Positions 44,398 through 54,292 are shown, counted from the stretch's first letter. The stretch: 62,872 bases of DNA from an uncultured Prevotellaceae bacterium (GCA_900318915.1 ONMI01000009.1:1-62872); one strand, 5' to 3'. The notes: generated by a model not told the origin, from the letters alone. Program-made: numbers and translations.

Positions 44398-44428
44398 GAG
44401 CAGAGTGAAGCTATGCTCCACTCTGCTC
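44398..44428. terminator. Terminator after the M13 peptidase gene
   Basis: GAGCAGAGTG (44398-44407) and CACTCTGCTC (44419-44428) form a perfect 10-bp stem with an 11-base loop that contains a further AGC/GCT pairing. It sits 37 bases past the peptidase stop and 41 bases before the metA start on the minus strand. Confidence 0.8.
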
Positions 44429-44464
44429 TTTGTATCCTGAAAGCCGACAGCAGTCGACTGTTTC

Positions 44465-46417
44465 TTACCAGAGGCTGAGACGCTGCTCTTTGGGCACGAA
44501 CATCTTGTCGGTCTCCTTCACATCGAAGGCATCATACCACATATCGATATGCGGCAGGGCGCCGTTCACGCGCCACTCGCCGAGTGAGTGAGGATCGCTC
44601 TTGGTGCGGTTGCGTATTTCGGCCTCGGTGATGTTGCCGGCCCACACGCCTGCATAAGCCAGGAAGAAGCGCTGTTCGGGTGTGAATCCGTCGAGGGTGC
44701 CAAGTGGGTTGTCCTTCATGGCGTTCTTCAGGGCGTAGAAGGCCACCTGCAGACCGCCGTGGTCGGCCAGGTTCTCACCCAGTGTGAGGCGTCCGTTGGC
44801 ATTGAGGTCGGGCAACACCTTGATGGCGGAGAAGAAGTCGGCATACTTGCCGGTGCGCTCCTCGAAATTCTTGCCGTCGCTCTCCGTCCACCAGTCGGTC
44901 ATATTGCCGTCTTTGTCATAGTGGCGTCCCTGGTCGTCGAAGCCGTGGGTCATCTCATGGCCTATCACCACACCGATGGCGCCATAGTTGAAGGCATCGT
45001 CGGCGGTCATGTCGAAGAAGGGAACCTGCAGGATACCTGCGGGGAAGCAAATCTCATTGGTGGTGGGGTTGTAGTAGGCGTTGACGGTCTGCGGTGTCAT
45101 GTGCCACTCGTCTCTGTCGACCGGTTTTCCGGCCTTGTTGTCGATGGTCCATTTGTTCCAGAAGGCTTTCACATAGAAGGTAGCCAGTTTGTCGAGTGCA
45201 TTTTTCTTGGTGACCTCGTCCATCCAGTCCTGTGCCTTGATACGCTCTGCGAGGGCCACCTGCAGGTTGGCCACGAGCTTCTCCATGCGCTCCTTGGCGG
45301 CGGCGGGGAAGTAGCGCTCCACGTAGATTTTGCCAAGTGCCTCGCCCATCTGCGACTCAGTGAGGTTGGTGGCCAGTTTCCAGCGCGGGTGGTTCTCCTT
45401 GCGTCCCGACATGGTCTTTCCGAAGAAGTCGAAGTTCTCGGCCTCCACCTCATCGCTGAGCAGGTGAGCCGACGACACCATGACATCCCACTGCATGTAG
45501 GCCTTTTTCTCGGCTGGTGTCATGGTGGCGAGCACCTCGTCGGCACCCTTCATGAAGTCGGGCTGTCCGAGTACGAGTTCTCTGAAGTGGTCCGGCTGTA
45601 CGCCTTCGGCCTCGAGCAGTTCGGAGAGTTTGACATGAGGATATGTCCTTTCAAACTCACCGACGGTCATCTTGTTGTAGTTGGCCTCCACGTCTCGCAG
45701 TTCGGTACGCGATTTCGACACCTTGGCCAGTCGGGTCTCCACATTGAGGATGGCGTTCATTTTCTGCTCGGCCACCTTCTGCTTGAAGCCGAAGAGGCGG
45801 AACATGCGCACGATGTGCTTCTTATAGGCCTCGCGTATGGCGGTGGTAGCCTCATCGTTGTCGAGATAATATTCTTTCTGTCCGAGCACGAGACCGCCCT
45901 GATAGACATTGAGGATGTTCATCTTGGCGTTCTTCTCGTCGGCGCCGAAATAGGTGCCGTAGGGCACGCCGTAGCCGAAGGGCGCATACTTGAGCTGTAT
46001 GCGGCGCAGGGCATAGGCCGTCTTGGCCTTCTCAATCTCGTTGATGAGCGGCATGGCGGGCGCCACGCCCTCGCGGTTGCGTCGTGTGGAGTCCATGGCG
46101 AGTTTGTAGAAGTCGCCGAGTTTCTGCTCCACGCTTCCGCGTGCGGAGGTTTTTCCCGAGAGTTCGGTCAGGATTTTGTTGATGCGTTCGTTGTTGTCAC
46201 GGGCCAGGCGGTCGAAACTGCCGAAGCGTGAGTAGGCAGCGGGCAGCGGATTGGCTTTCATCCATCCACCGCAGGCAAACTGATAGAAATCATCACCGGG
46301 CTTGGCGTTCTGGTTGAGGTCGCCGAGATTGATGCCCGATTTCAAAGGCCCCTGCGCCGATACTGTCAGCGCAAGCGAAGCAAAAGCCATAGCAGTAACA
46401 ATAGACTTAAAATTCAT
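44465..46417 (-). CDS. pepO: Exported M13-family (neprilysin/PepO) zinc metallopeptidase
   Basis: A 650-residue secreted peptidase. A signal peptide (MNFKSIVTAMAFASLALTVSA) is followed by the M13 N-terminal domain (residues ~30-400). The catalytic domain has NAYYNPTTNEICFPAGILQ, the zinc motif HEMTH in VIGHEMTHGFDDQGRHYDK, and the third-ligand motif GENLADHGGLQVAFYALKN. The protein ends MFVPKEQRLSLW, close to the usual M13 ending but with Leu-Trp in place of the common C-terminal CxVW. M13 peptidases cleave small peptides. The gene is 26 bases downstream of the ABC-F gene and may share its transcript, and it is closed by the stem-loop at 44398-44428. Confidence 0.95.
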   Translation of the reverse strand: MNFKSIVTAMAFASLALTVSAQGPLKSGINLGDLNQNAKPGDDFYQFACGGWMKANPLPAAYSRFGSFDRLARDNNERINKILTELSGKTSARGSVEQKLGDFYKLAMDSTRRNREGVAPAMPLINEIEKAKTAYALRRIQLKYAPFGYGVPYGTYFGADEKNAKMNILNVYQGGLVLGQKEYYLDNDEATTAIREAYKKHIVRMFRLFGFKQKVAEQKMNAILNVETRLAKVSKSRTELRDVEANYNKMTVGEFERTYPHVKLSELLEAEGVQPDHFRELVLGQPDFMKGADEVLATMTPAEKKAYMQWDVMVSSAHLLSDEVEAENFDFFGKTMSGRKENHPRWKLATNLTESQMGEALGKIYVERYFPAAAKERMEKLVANLQVALAERIKAQDWMDEVTKKNALDKLATFYVKAFWNKWTIDNKAGKPVDRDEWHMTPQTVNAYYNPTTNEICFPAGILQVPFFDMTADDAFNYGAIGVVIGHEMTHGFDDQGRHYDKDGNMTDWWTESDGKNFEERTGKYADFFSAIKVLPDLNANGRLTLGENLADHGGLQVAFYALKNAMKDNPLGTLDGFTPEQRFFLAYAGVWAGNITEAEIRNRTKSDPHSLGEWRVNGALPHIDMWYDAFDVKETDKMFVPKEQRLSLW

Positions 46418-46443
46418 ATAAGGTTTGTTTAAGTATTACACAC

Positions 46444-48402
46444 TCAACTGTTTTCTTGCTGGATTTCCTCCAGCTGCAGGGAGGCATCCTCCCATCGTTC
46501 CACCTCGGCGTCGAGCCGTTTCTTCACCTCGGCATATTCGCCTACGAGTTTCATGTCGGCGGCCCCCTCGGGGGTGGAGAGCAGGTTGTCGAGCTCGGCG
46601 AGTCGCTGCTCCATCTTCTCGATAGCCGCCTCACAGTCCTTGACGGTCTTCTCCACCTTGCGCAGGCGGCGCTGCCACTCCTTCCGTTCCTCGTAGCTGA
46701 GCCGGCCGGCCGTCGGCTCGGCGGGTGCCGGTGCCGCATTGTCGGCGGCAGCCGAGGGCGACCCCTGCTGCGAGAGGCCCAGTTGGCTGAGCGACTCAAT
46801 CTGGCGGTTTCGCAGGAAGTCGTAGATGCCGCCAATGTGCTCACGCACCTCGCCGCCGCCGAACTCATAGACCTTCGACACGAGTCCGTCGAGGAACTCG
46901 CGGTCGTGCGACACGATGATGGCGGTGCCGTCGAAGGCCTTTATGGCCTCCTTGAGCACATCCTTTGAGGGCATGTCGAGATGGTTGGTGGGCTCATCGA
47001 GTATGAGCAGGTTCACGGGCTGAAGCAGAAGTTGTATCATGGCCAGGCGGCTCCTTTCGCCGCCGCTGAGCACCTTTACCTTCTTGTCGGAGGCCTCGCC
47101 GCCGAACATGAAAGCGCCCAAAATATCGTTGATACGCAGCCGGATATCGCCGGTGGCCACCCGGTCGATGGTGTCGTAGACGGTAATCTCGCCGTCGAGC
47201 AGCTGGGCCTGGTTCTGTGCGAAATAGCCTATCTGCACCTGATGGCCTATCTGCAGGCGTCCCTCGAAAGGAATCTCGCCCATGATGCACTTCACGAGGG
47301 TGGACTTGCCCTCGCCGTTCTTGCCCACGAAGGCCACTTTCTCACCGCGTTTGATGGTGAGGTTTACGTTGTGGAACACATTGTGCTCGCCGTAGTCCTT
47401 GCGCACCTCGTCGCAGATGACGGGATAGTCGCCGCTGCGCAGGCAGGGCGGGAATTTGAGGTGCATACGCGAGTTGTCCACCTCGTCGATTTCGATAGGC
47501 ACTATCTTGGCCAACTGCTTGATGCGGCTCTGCACCTGCACGGCCTTGGTGGCTTTGTAGCGGAAACGCTCTATGAAGTCCTTCATCTCGGCTATCTCGC
47601 GCTGCTGGTTCTCATAGGCACGCAACTGCTGCTCGCGGCGCTCTGCCCTAAGGCGCACATACTCGTCGTAGCGCACCTTGTAGTCGACAATTCTTCCACA
47701 CGAAATCTCGAGGGTACGGTTGGTGACATTGTTGATGAAGGCCCGGTCGTGGCTCACGAGCACCACAGCGCTCGACGATGCGGCCAGGAACTGCTCCAGC
47801 CACTGTATGCTCTCGATGTCGAGATGGTTGGTGGGCTCGTCGAGCAGGAGCAGGTCGGGCTGCTGCAGCAATATCTTGGCCAGCTCTATACGCATGCGCC
47901 ATCCACCGCTGAACTCCGACGTGCTGCGGTCGAGGTCGGCCCGGGCGAATCCCAGTCCGGTGAGGGTGCGCTCTATCTCTGCCTCATAGCCCTCGGCCCC
48001 CATCATGAGGTAGCGCTCATGCTCCTGGGTGAACCGTTCCACCAGGCGCGCATACTCCTCGGAGTCGTAGTCGGTACGGTCGGCCAACTGCTGCTGCATA
48101 TCGTCGATTTTCCGTTTCAAAGTGATACGGCCGGCAAAGGCCTTTCGTGCCTCCGCCCTCACGGTGGTGTCGTCCTGCAGGCGCATCACCTGCGGCAGAT
48201 AGCCTATAGTGGTGGCGGCTGGTATGGCCACCGTGCCTGCGGTGGGTTTCTGCTCGCCGCAGAGTATTTTGAGGAGTGTGGACTTGCCGGCGCCGTTCTT
48301 TCCCACGAGGGCGATGCGGTCGCGCTCATTGATGGCAAAGGAGGCCTTGTCGAAGAGCGGCTTGACACCGAATTCCACTTTCAGAGACTCAACAGAGATC
48401 AT
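46444..48402 (-). CDS. ABC-F family ATPase (translation factor/Uup-like)
   Basis: A 652-residue soluble protein with two ABC ATPase domains and no membrane segments, typical of ABC-F proteins acting on the ribosome. The first domain has Walker A GKNGAGKSTLLKILCG and signature SGGWRMR, the second GKNGEGKSTLVKCIMG and SGGERSR. An inter-domain linker and a C-terminal coiled coil (RKEWQRRLRKVEKTVKDCEA) follow. The start is ATG 48402, because the longer frame begins upstream of the promoter. The C-terminal extension of about 120 residues resembles Uup/ABCF3-type proteins more than EttA. Some Bacteroidales ABC-F proteins give antibiotic resistance; nothing here proves that. The M13 peptidase gene follows 26 bases later. 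Confidence 0.93.
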   Translation of the reverse strand: MISVESLKVEFGVKPLFDKASFAINERDRIALVGKNGAGKSTLLKILCGEQKPTAGTVAIPAATTIGYLPQVMRLQDDTTVRAEARKAFAGRITLKRKIDDMQQQLADRTDYDSEEYARLVERFTQEHERYLMMGAEGYEAEIERTLTGLGFARADLDRSTSEFSGGWRMRIELAKILLQQPDLLLLDEPTNHLDIESIQWLEQFLAASSSAVVLVSHDRAFINNVTNRTLEISCGRIVDYKVRYDEYVRLRAERREQQLRAYENQQREIAEMKDFIERFRYKATKAVQVQSRIKQLAKIVPIEIDEVDNSRMHLKFPPCLRSGDYPVICDEVRKDYGEHNVFHNVNLTIKRGEKVAFVGKNGEGKSTLVKCIMGEIPFEGRLQIGHQVQIGYFAQNQAQLLDGEITVYDTIDRVATGDIRLRINDILGAFMFGGEASDKKVKVLSGGERSRLAMIQLLLQPVNLLILDEPTNHLDMPSKDVLKEAIKAFDGTAIIVSHDREFLDGLVSKVYEFGGGEVREHIGGIYDFLRNRQIESLSQLGLSQQGSPSAAADNAAPAPAEPTAGRLSYEERKEWQRRLRKVEKTVKDCEAAIEKMEQRLAELDNLLSTPEGAADMKLVGEYAEVKKRLDAEVERWEDASLQLEEIQQENS

Positions 48403-48489
48403 GCTATTCTTTACGGTTTTCCAGCAACTGCAGTGCCAGGAGATCACCGCTTCAACGGCCGATATTGCCGCAAAGTTGCTATTATTATG

Positions 48490-48497
48490 CAAAAGTA
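48490..48497 (-). promoter_or_regulatory. -7 promoter element of the ABC-F gene
   Basis: The minus strand reads TACTTTTG, an exact TAnnTTTG match, 87 bases before the ATG. A TTGTG lies 20 bases further upstream and could be the -33 half. Confidence 0.5.
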
Positions 48498-48619
48498 CAT
48501 CAAATATCGGCAAAACCCACAATAAAAGAAAAGCTTTTTAAGAATATTCACTTTTTTCTTGTGTATTTGCCGCCGAATATGTAATTTAGCATCGTAAAAC
48601 CAAGAAAAAACAGCAAAAA

Positions 48620-50746
48620 ATGAACACACTTACCCCCATCATAGCGCAACGTCTGGGTCTGGGCCAGGAGCAGGTGGACAACACCCTTGCCCTGCTCGAC
48701 GCCGGCTGCACCATCCCTTTCATAGCCCGCTACCGCAAGGAGCGCACCGGCAATCTGAACGAGGTACAGATAGCCCAGATAAGCGAACTCTACGAGAAGC
48801 TTCAGGAACTGGAGAAGCGCAAGGAGACCATCCTGAAGACCATCGGCGAGCAGGGCGCCCTCACTCCCGAGTTGGAAAGCCGCATACGCCAGTGCTACGT
48901 GAGCAGCGAGCTGGAAGACCTGTACCTGCCCTACAAGCCCAAACGGCGCACCCGCGCCCAGGTGGCCCGCGAGCAGGGGCTGGAGCCGCTGGCCGTGCTG
49001 CTCAAGGCGCAGCGCGAGCGTGACCCCTGGCAGCGCGCCGAGGCCTTTGTGAACGACCAGGTGGCCGACGCCGAAGCCGCCATACAGGGTGCTCAGGACA
49101 TCATCGCCGAGGAAATCAGCGAGGATGCCCGCTCGCGGCAGACTGTGCGCACCGCCTTCGAGCGCGGTGCCATGATCCGCTCCAAGGTGGTGAAAGCGAA
49201 GGCCGACAGCGACGAGGCCGCCAAATACTCCGACTACTTCGACTTTGAGGAGCCGCTCCGCCGCTGCTCCTCCCACCGCCTGCTGGCCATGCGCCGCGGC
49301 GAGAAGGAAGGCATCCTTCGCGTGACCATCTCGCCCGACGACGAGCAGTGCGCCGAGCGCCTCATCCGCCAGCATGTGCGCAGCAGCAACGAATGCGGCC
49401 AACTGGTGGAAGACGCTGTGATAGACGCCTACAAACGGCTCATCAAACCCTCTATAGAGACCGAATTTGCGAACAGCAGCAAGACCCAGGCCGACGAGCA
49501 GGCCATCGACGTCTTCGCCGGCAACCTGCGCCAGTTGCTGCTGGCCGCCCCGCTGGGACCGAAGCGCGTGATGGGCATCGACCCCGGCTTCCGCACCGGC
49601 TGCAAGGTGGTGTGCCTCGATGCTCAGGGCAACCTGCTGCACCATGAGGCCATCTTCCCACACCCGCCTGTGAACCACCGCATGCAGGCCACCGTGCACG
49701 TGCAGCAGATGGTGAAGGACTACGGCATCGAGGCCATCGCCATCGGCAACGGAACCGCCAGCCGTGAGACATCCGACTTCATCAAGGACCTTGGCCTGCC
49801 CAAGGAGGTGAGGGTGTTCACCGTGAGCGAAGACGGAGCCTCTGTCTACAGCGTCTCACAGACCGCCCGCGACGAATTTCCCGACGAGGATGTCACCGTG
49901 CGCGGTGCCGTGAGCATAGGCCGCCGCCTGATGGACCCGCTGGCCGAGCTGGTGAAGATAGACCCCAAGAGCATCGGTGTGGGACAGTATCAGCACGATG
50001 TGGACCAGGGCAAGTTGAAGAAGAGCCTGGACCAGACGGTGGAAAGCTGTGTCAACTCGGTGGGTGTGAACCTGAACACCGCCAGTCAGCACCTGCTCAC
50101 CTACGTGAGTGGCCTGGGGCCCGCCCTCGCCAAGAACATCGTGGCCTACCGCCGGCAGAACGGTGCCTTCACCAGCCGCGCCCAACTGAAGAAGGTGCCC
50201 CGTCTGGGGCCGTCGGCCTATGAACAGTGTGCGGGCTTCCTGCGCATACCCGGTGCGAAGAATCCGCTCGACAACAGCGCCGTCCACCCCGAAAGCTACC
50301 CCATAGTGGCGCAGATGGCGAAAGACAGCGGCTGTACGGTGGACCAACTGATAGCCGACAAGGAGAAGCGGAGCCACATCGACATCAAGCGGTATGTAAC
50401 CGCCAGTGTGGGTCTGCCCACCCTGACCGACATCATGAGCGAGCTGGAGAAGCCAGGCCGCGACCCCCGCGAGCAGATAGAGGAGTTTGAGTTCGACCCC
50501 AACGTGACCAGTGTCGACGACCTGGAGGAGGGCATGATCCTGCCCGGCATCGTGACCAATATCACCAACTTCGGTGCCTTTGTCGACATCGGCGTGCATC
50601 AGGACGGTCTGGTGCATATCTCCCAACTGGCCAACCGCTATGTGAAGGACGCCAACGAGGTGGTGAAGCTGCACCAACACGTGCGCGTGATGGTGAAGGA
50701 AGTGGACCATCGCCGGGGACGCATCTCACTGACCATGCGGTTCTGA
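48620..50746 (+). CDS. tex: Tex-family RNA-binding transcription accessory protein
   Basis: A 708-residue protein close to the usual Tex length (about 730-790). The N-terminal helical region (FIARYRKERTGNLNEVQIAQ, near 34-53) leads into a YqgF-like fold (VMGIDPGFRTGCKVVCLDAQ, near 317-336). The helix-hairpin-helix part has TYVSGLGPALAKNIVAYR and NGAFTSRAQLKKVPRLG. The C-terminal S1 domain (~640-705) carries GIVTNITNFGAFVDIGVHQD, ending RGRISLTMRF. Tex binds nucleic acid and affects transcription and stress responses in several bacteria. A weak -7 match (TAATTTAG at 48582) lies upstream. The gene is divergent from the ABC-F gene and is followed 52 bases later by the broken dehydrogenase. Confidence 0.96.
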   Translation: MNTLTPIIAQRLGLGQEQVDNTLALLDAGCTIPFIARYRKERTGNLNEVQIAQISELYEKLQELEKRKETILKTIGEQGALTPELESRIRQCYVSSELEDLYLPYKPKRRTRAQVAREQGLEPLAVLLKAQRERDPWQRAEAFVNDQVADAEAAIQGAQDIIAEEISEDARSRQTVRTAFERGAMIRSKVVKAKADSDEAAKYSDYFDFEEPLRRCSSHRLLAMRRGEKEGILRVTISPDDEQCAERLIRQHVRSSNECGQLVEDAVIDAYKRLIKPSIETEFANSSKTQADEQAIDVFAGNLRQLLLAAPLGPKRVMGIDPGFRTGCKVVCLDAQGNLLHHEAIFPHPPVNHRMQATVHVQQMVKDYGIEAIAIGNGTASRETSDFIKDLGLPKEVRVFTVSEDGASVYSVSQTARDEFPDEDVTVRGAVSIGRRLMDPLAELVKIDPKSIGVGQYQHDVDQGKLKKSLDQTVESCVNSVGVNLNTASQHLLTYVSGLGPALAKNIVAYRRQNGAFTSRAQLKKVPRLGPSAYEQCAGFLRIPGAKNPLDNSAVHPESYPIVAQMAKDSGCTVDQLIADKEKRSHIDIKRYVTASVGLPTLTDIMSELEKPGRDPREQIEEFEFDPNVTSVDDLEEGMILPGIVTNITNFGAFVDIGVHQDGLVHISQLANRYVKDANEVVKLHQHVRVMVKEVDHRRGRISLTMRF

Positions 50747-50778
50747 AACCCGTCATTGACAAGACAAAATTAAGACCA

Positions 50779-50793
50779 CTAATAGATTATTAG
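50779..50793 (+). promoter_or_regulatory. Perfect palindrome CTAATAGATTATTAG before the dehydrogenase start
   Basis: A 15-base perfect palindrome with a 3-base centre ends 5 bases before the ATG. It could be an operator or a translation-blocking hairpin. The short, AT-rich arms give low confidence. Confidence 0.25.
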
Positions 50794-50798
50794 AAGAA

Positions 50799-51820
50799 AT
50801 GAAAGATTTTGTATACTATGCCCCCACAGAGGTGGTGTTCGGCAAGCAATCGGAAGAGTGTATTGCCACCATGGTGAAGAAATACGGCGGCCACAACGTG
50901 CTCGTACACTACGGCGGTCACAGTGCCGTGAAATCAGGCCTTATCGACAAAGTATGCGTGCAACTCAAAGAGCACGGCGTGGCCTTCGAGCTGCTCGGCG
51001 GTGTGGTGCCCAACCCACGTCTGAGTTTGGTACGCAAGGGCATAGAGCTGTGCCGGCAGAAAAGCATCGACTTCATCCTGGCCGTGGGCGGGCCCAAGCC
51101 ACCGCCTGCCTGCCCGTAGCCTCGGTGCTCACGTTGCCCGCAGCGGGAAGCGAGATGAGCGAGGCCAGCGTAATCACCAATGAAGACGGCGACCTGAAGC
51201 TGGGTTACTCCAACGACATCGCCCGCCCCAAGTTCGCCATCATGAATCCCGAACGCACCTTCACCCTTCCGCCCTATCAGACAGCAGCCGGTGTGACCGA
51301 CATGATGATGCATACCATGGAGCGCTACTTCAGCCACGACGATGACATGACGCTCACCGACGCCATCGCCGAGTCGATACTGCGCACGATGAAAGACTGT
51401 ATCTACGCCGTGCTCGAAGACCCGTGCGACTACCGCAACCGTGCCCAGATTATGTGGGGCGGCAGTGTGGCCCACAACGGTCTCACCGGCTGTGGACTGC
51501 GCGACGACTGGGCCACCCACAACTTGGAGCATGAGCTGAGCGCCATGTTCGATGTGACCCACGGTGCCGGTGTGATGGGCGTGGAAAACGACTACACCCA
51601 GCCCGAGAAGACCGCCTTGGAGGGCATCCGTGCCATGGAGCGTTTCTACCACTCCATCGGCATGCCCACCAGCATACACGAGCTGATAGGCCGCGAGATA
51701 AGCGATGTGGAGATAGAGGAGATGGTGCGCAAGTGCAGTCATGGCGGCACCACCACCCTGGGCAGTTTCAAGGTGCTCCACGCCGCCGACATGGAGCAGA
51801 TTTACCGTATGGCAAAATAA
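50799..51820 (+). pseudogene. Iron-containing alcohol dehydrogenase, broken by an internal deletion
   Basis: The first 98 codons run in one frame from MKDFVYYAPTEVVFGKQSEE to DFILAVGG, then hit PKPPPACP and a stop at 51119. The rest of the protein continues in another frame from about 51095 (QATACLPVASVLTLPAAGSE) to MEQIYRMAK. Intact family members have a glycine-rich nucleotide-binding segment (GGGS, ids near residues 98-125) between these parts. Here about 28 residues (~85 bases) are missing and the frame shifts. The iron ligands remain: Asp and His in AAGVTDMMMHTMERYF and two His in the EHELSAMFDVTHGAG region. It looks like butanol/lactaldehyde-type dehydrogenases. As written it cannot make an active enzyme, unless the loss is an assembly error. 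Confidence 0.85.
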
Positions 51821-51840
51821 TCATTTAAAAATCCCACCCC

Positions 51841-52857
51841 ATGAGAATACTGATTATAGGAGGCACCGGCACCATCAGCAGTGCCATCACCCGCCAGTTG
51901 GCTGCCAGCGGCCATGACCTGTGGCTGCTGAACCGCGGCACCCGCAAGAGCGAGGTGCCCGCGGGTGTACACCAAGTGACCGTCGACATCAACGACGAGG
52001 CTGCAGTGCTGCGCGCCATCGACGGCCTACAGTTTGACTCCGTATGCGAGTTTATCGGTTTCGTACCGGCTCAGGTGGAGCGCGACATCCGCCTTTTCCG
52101 CGGCCGCACCCGCCAGTATGTGTACATCAGTTCCGCCTCGGCCTACCACAAACCCGCCCGCAACTATATTGTGAACGAGAGCACCTCGCTGGTGAATCCC
52201 TACTGGCAGTACTCACGCGACAAGATAGCCTGCGAGCGGCTGCTGATGGACTGCTACCGCGAGACGGGATTTCCCGTTACCATCGTGCGTCCGAGCCACA
52301 CCTACTGCGAGCGCAGCATCCCCGTGGGCCTGCATGGCACGAAAGGCTCCTGGCAGGTCATCAAGCGCATGCTGGCGGGCAAGCCCGTCATCGTGCACGG
52401 CGACGGGAGTTCGCTTTGGACCATGACATGGAATGAAGACTTTGCCCGTGGTTTCATCGGACTTTTGGGCAACCCGCACGCCATTGGAGAGGCTTTCCAG
52501 ATTATGAGCGACGAGATCCTCACCTGGGACCAGATATACGGCACGGTGACCGCCTGCCTGGGTGTGCCCTACCGGCCTTACCATATATCCTCCGACTTCC
52601 TCAGGGCCGTGGCACCCTCTCACTACGACGTGACCGGCAATCTGATTGGCGACAAAGCCGCCTCAGTGGTGTTCGACTGCTCGAAACTGAAACGCGTGGT
52701 GCCCGGTTTCCAAGCCACGGTGCGTTTTGAGGAAGGTGTGCGCCGCTGTCTCGCCTACATACAAGCGCATGCCGAATGCCAGCAAGACGACGAGGAGTTT
52801 GACGGTTGGTGCGACCGGGTGATTGACGTGCTTGAAGAAGCGAAACACAGTTTCTGA
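51841..52857 (+). CDS. NAD-dependent epimerase/dehydratase (extended SDR) family protein
   Basis: A 338-residue cytoplasmic protein with a Rossmann nucleotide-binding loop MRILIIGGTGTISSAITRQL, a variant of the GxxGxxG motif. The catalytic Ser and Tyr-x3-Lys parts are YVYISSASAYHKPARN and YWQYSRDKIACERLLMDCYR (Tyr and Lys of YSRDK). It belongs to the extended short-chain dehydrogenase/reductase superfamily, whose members modify nucleotide sugars or other NAD-linked substrates. The C-terminal half (SDEILTWDQIYGTVTACLGV) fits the substrate-binding part of this group. Its specific substrate cannot be deduced. It begins 20 bases after the broken dehydrogenase, likely on the same transcript, and ends at a strong terminator shared with the convergent rplT. 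Confidence 0.88.
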   Translation: MRILIIGGTGTISSAITRQLAASGHDLWLLNRGTRKSEVPAGVHQVTVDINDEAAVLRAIDGLQFDSVCEFIGFVPAQVERDIRLFRGRTRQYVYISSASAYHKPARNYIVNESTSLVNPYWQYSRDKIACERLLMDCYRETGFPVTIVRPSHTYCERSIPVGLHGTKGSWQVIKRMLAGKPVIVHGDGSSLWTMTWNEDFARGFIGLLGNPHAIGEAFQIMSDEILTWDQIYGTVTACLGVPYRPYHISSDFLRAVAPSHYDVTGNLIGDKAASVVFDCSKLKRVVPGFQATVRFEEGVRRCLAYIQAHAECQQDDEEFDGWCDRVIDVLEEAKHSF

Positions 52858-52870
52858 GTCGTCCAATAAA

Positions 52871-52906
52871 AAAAACCGCACAGACATCATGGTCTGTGCG
52901 GTTTTT
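52871..52906. terminator. Bidirectional terminator between the epimerase gene and rplT
   Basis: AAAAACCGCACAGAC (52871-52885), loop ATCATG, GTCTGTGCGGTTTTT (52892-52906): a perfect 15-bp stem with A/T-rich ends, between convergent genes. Confidence 0.95.
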
Positions 52907-52928
52907 CAATATATGACACTAAATGTTT

Positions 52929-53273
52929 TTACTTCACTTTGTCGACGATAGCCTTGAAAGCCTGGGGGTTGTTCATGGCGAGGTCGGCAAGCACTTTGCG
53001 GTTGATTTCGACACCAGCCTTGTGGAGGGCGCCCATGAGCTGTGAGTAGCTCATGTTCTCCTGACGTGCGGCGGCGTTAATACGCTGAATCCAGAGAGCG
53101 CGGAAAGTGCGCTTCTTGTTCTTGCGGTCGCGGTATGCATAGGTAAGACCTTTCTCCCAAGTATTCTTGGCAACGGTCCAAACATTCTTGCGAGCTCCGA
53201 AATAACCTTTGGTGAGCTTCAGGATTCTGGTTCTCTTAGCTTTTGATGCTACGTGATTTACTGATCTTGGCAT
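52929..53273 (-). CDS. rplT: Ribosomal protein L20
   Basis: This 114-residue basic protein is a 50S subunit component needed early in assembly. The sequence [40 protein letters not shown] and [20 protein letters not shown] are the standard L20 segments, and the length is normal. It is the third gene of infC-rpmI-rplT, 32 bases after rpmI, and the operon ends at the terminator at 52871-52906. In other bacteria L20 represses its own operon by binding the leader; I see no clear copy of the binding site here. Confidence 0.98.
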   Translation of the reverse strand: MPRSVNHVASKAKRTRILKLTKGYFGARKNVWTVAKNTWEKGLTYAYRDRKNKKRTFRALWIQRINAAARQENMSYSQLMGALHKAGVEINRKVLADLAMNNPQAFKAIVDKVK

Positions 53274-53305
53274 AATTTTTCTTCCTTTAGATGTTCAACA
53301 TTGAT

Positions 53306-53503
53306 TTAACGGAGGCAGAGTAAATCGCGTACCTGCTTGGTGTTCGACGGATCGACGATAGCCTGATGCACCAGATTGCGTTTTTGCTTCTTTGTCTTCT
53401 TAGTCAGAATGTGACTGTGGTAAGCATGATGTCTCTTGATCTTACCGGTTCCGGTGAAACGAAATCTCTTCTTTGCGCCGGAGTTTGTTTTCAATTTTGG
53501 CAT
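53306..53503 (-). CDS. rpmI: Ribosomal protein L35
   Basis: A 65-residue protein from ATG 53503 ([20 protein letters not shown]), matching L35 in length and in the conserved [20 protein letters not shown]. The longer frame open to 53542 adds 13 unlikely residues. It lies 69 bases after infC and 32 before rplT. Confidence 0.97.
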   Translation of the reverse strand: MPKLKTNSGAKKRFRFTGTGKIKRHHAYHSHILTKKTKKQKRNLVHQAIVDPSNTKQVRDLLCLR

Positions 53504-53572
53504 TGTTTTGTTTTTATTAATGTTTGAAATGAGCCGTGGCAACGCATATACCGGGCGTTACGCACGTTTTGT

Positions 53573-54268
53573 CTATTCTTCAGTTTTGTCCTCCTGCAGC
53601 TTGCGCAGGGCTTCCTCGCTTATCTTGGCGTTGGCCAGCAGTCCGCCCCCTGCGGGCTGTTCGTTCTCCTTGGCCTGCTTAGCGGCCTCCTTGGCTTCAG
53701 CCTCACGCTTCTCGCGGTCCACCTTCTGCTGGCTCTTCTTGGCCACGCCTGCTTTCTTGGGTGCGATGAAGATGGCCATTTTCTTGCCTTCGAGCTGTGG
53801 CATCTGCTCCACCTTGCCGTATTCCTCGAGGTCGTTGGCGAACCGGAGCAGCAACACCTCGCCTTGCTCCTTGAAGAGGATGGAGCGTCCCTTGAAGAAC
53901 ACGTAGGCTCTCACCTTGTTGCCCTCGGTGAGGAACTCCTTGGCGTGTTTGAGCTTGAAGTTGTAGTCGTTCTCGCCCGTCTGGGGTCCGAAGCGAATCT
54001 CCTTCACCTCCACCTTCACCTGTTTGGCCTTCATTTCCTTCTGGCGTTTCTTCTGCTGGTAGAGGAACTTGGAGTAGTCGATGAGACGACAGACAGGCGG
54101 CTGTGCGTTGGGAGAGATCTCCACGAGGTCTACACCCTGCTGTCGGGCCATGTCAAGAGCCTGACGGGTAGGCACCACGGTAGAACCGCCGTCGCCCACG
54201 ATACGTACTTCCCTGACGCGAATCTGCTCATTCACGCGGTATTGATTGGCATTTTTGTCGTTCTTCAT
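53573..54268 (-). CDS. infC: Translation initiation factor IF-3
   Basis: A 231-residue factor that binds the 30S subunit and checks initiation. The N-terminal domain starts [20 protein letters not shown]; the linker and C-terminal domain contain [40 protein letters not shown] and [20 protein letters not shown]. About 45 extra residues, rich in Lys, Glu and Ala, follow the core at the C-terminus ([20 protein letters not shown]), beyond the usual length of about 180. Such tails occur in Bacteroidetes IF-3. It heads infC-rpmI-rplT and has its own -7 promoter match, independent of thrS upstream. Confidence 0.97.
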   Translation of the reverse strand: MKNDKNANQYRVNEQIRVREVRIVGDGGSTVVPTRQALDMARQQGVDLVEISPNAQPPVCRLIDYSKFLYQQKKRQKEMKAKQVKVEVKEIRFGPQTGENDYNFKLKHAKEFLTEGNKVRAYVFFKGRSILFKEQGEVLLLRFANDLEEYGKVEQMPQLEGKKMAIFIAPKKAGVAKKSQQKVDREKREAEAKEAAKQAKENEQPAGGGLLANAKISEEALRKLQEDKTEE

Positions 54269-54292
54269 TCAACTGTATTTGATAAGCGGCTG

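Noticed and set aside
44357-44464. SAM riboswitch upstream of metA
   Set aside because: The 108-base gap is largely taken by the M13 peptidase terminator, and no SAM-type fold or paired helices are seen.
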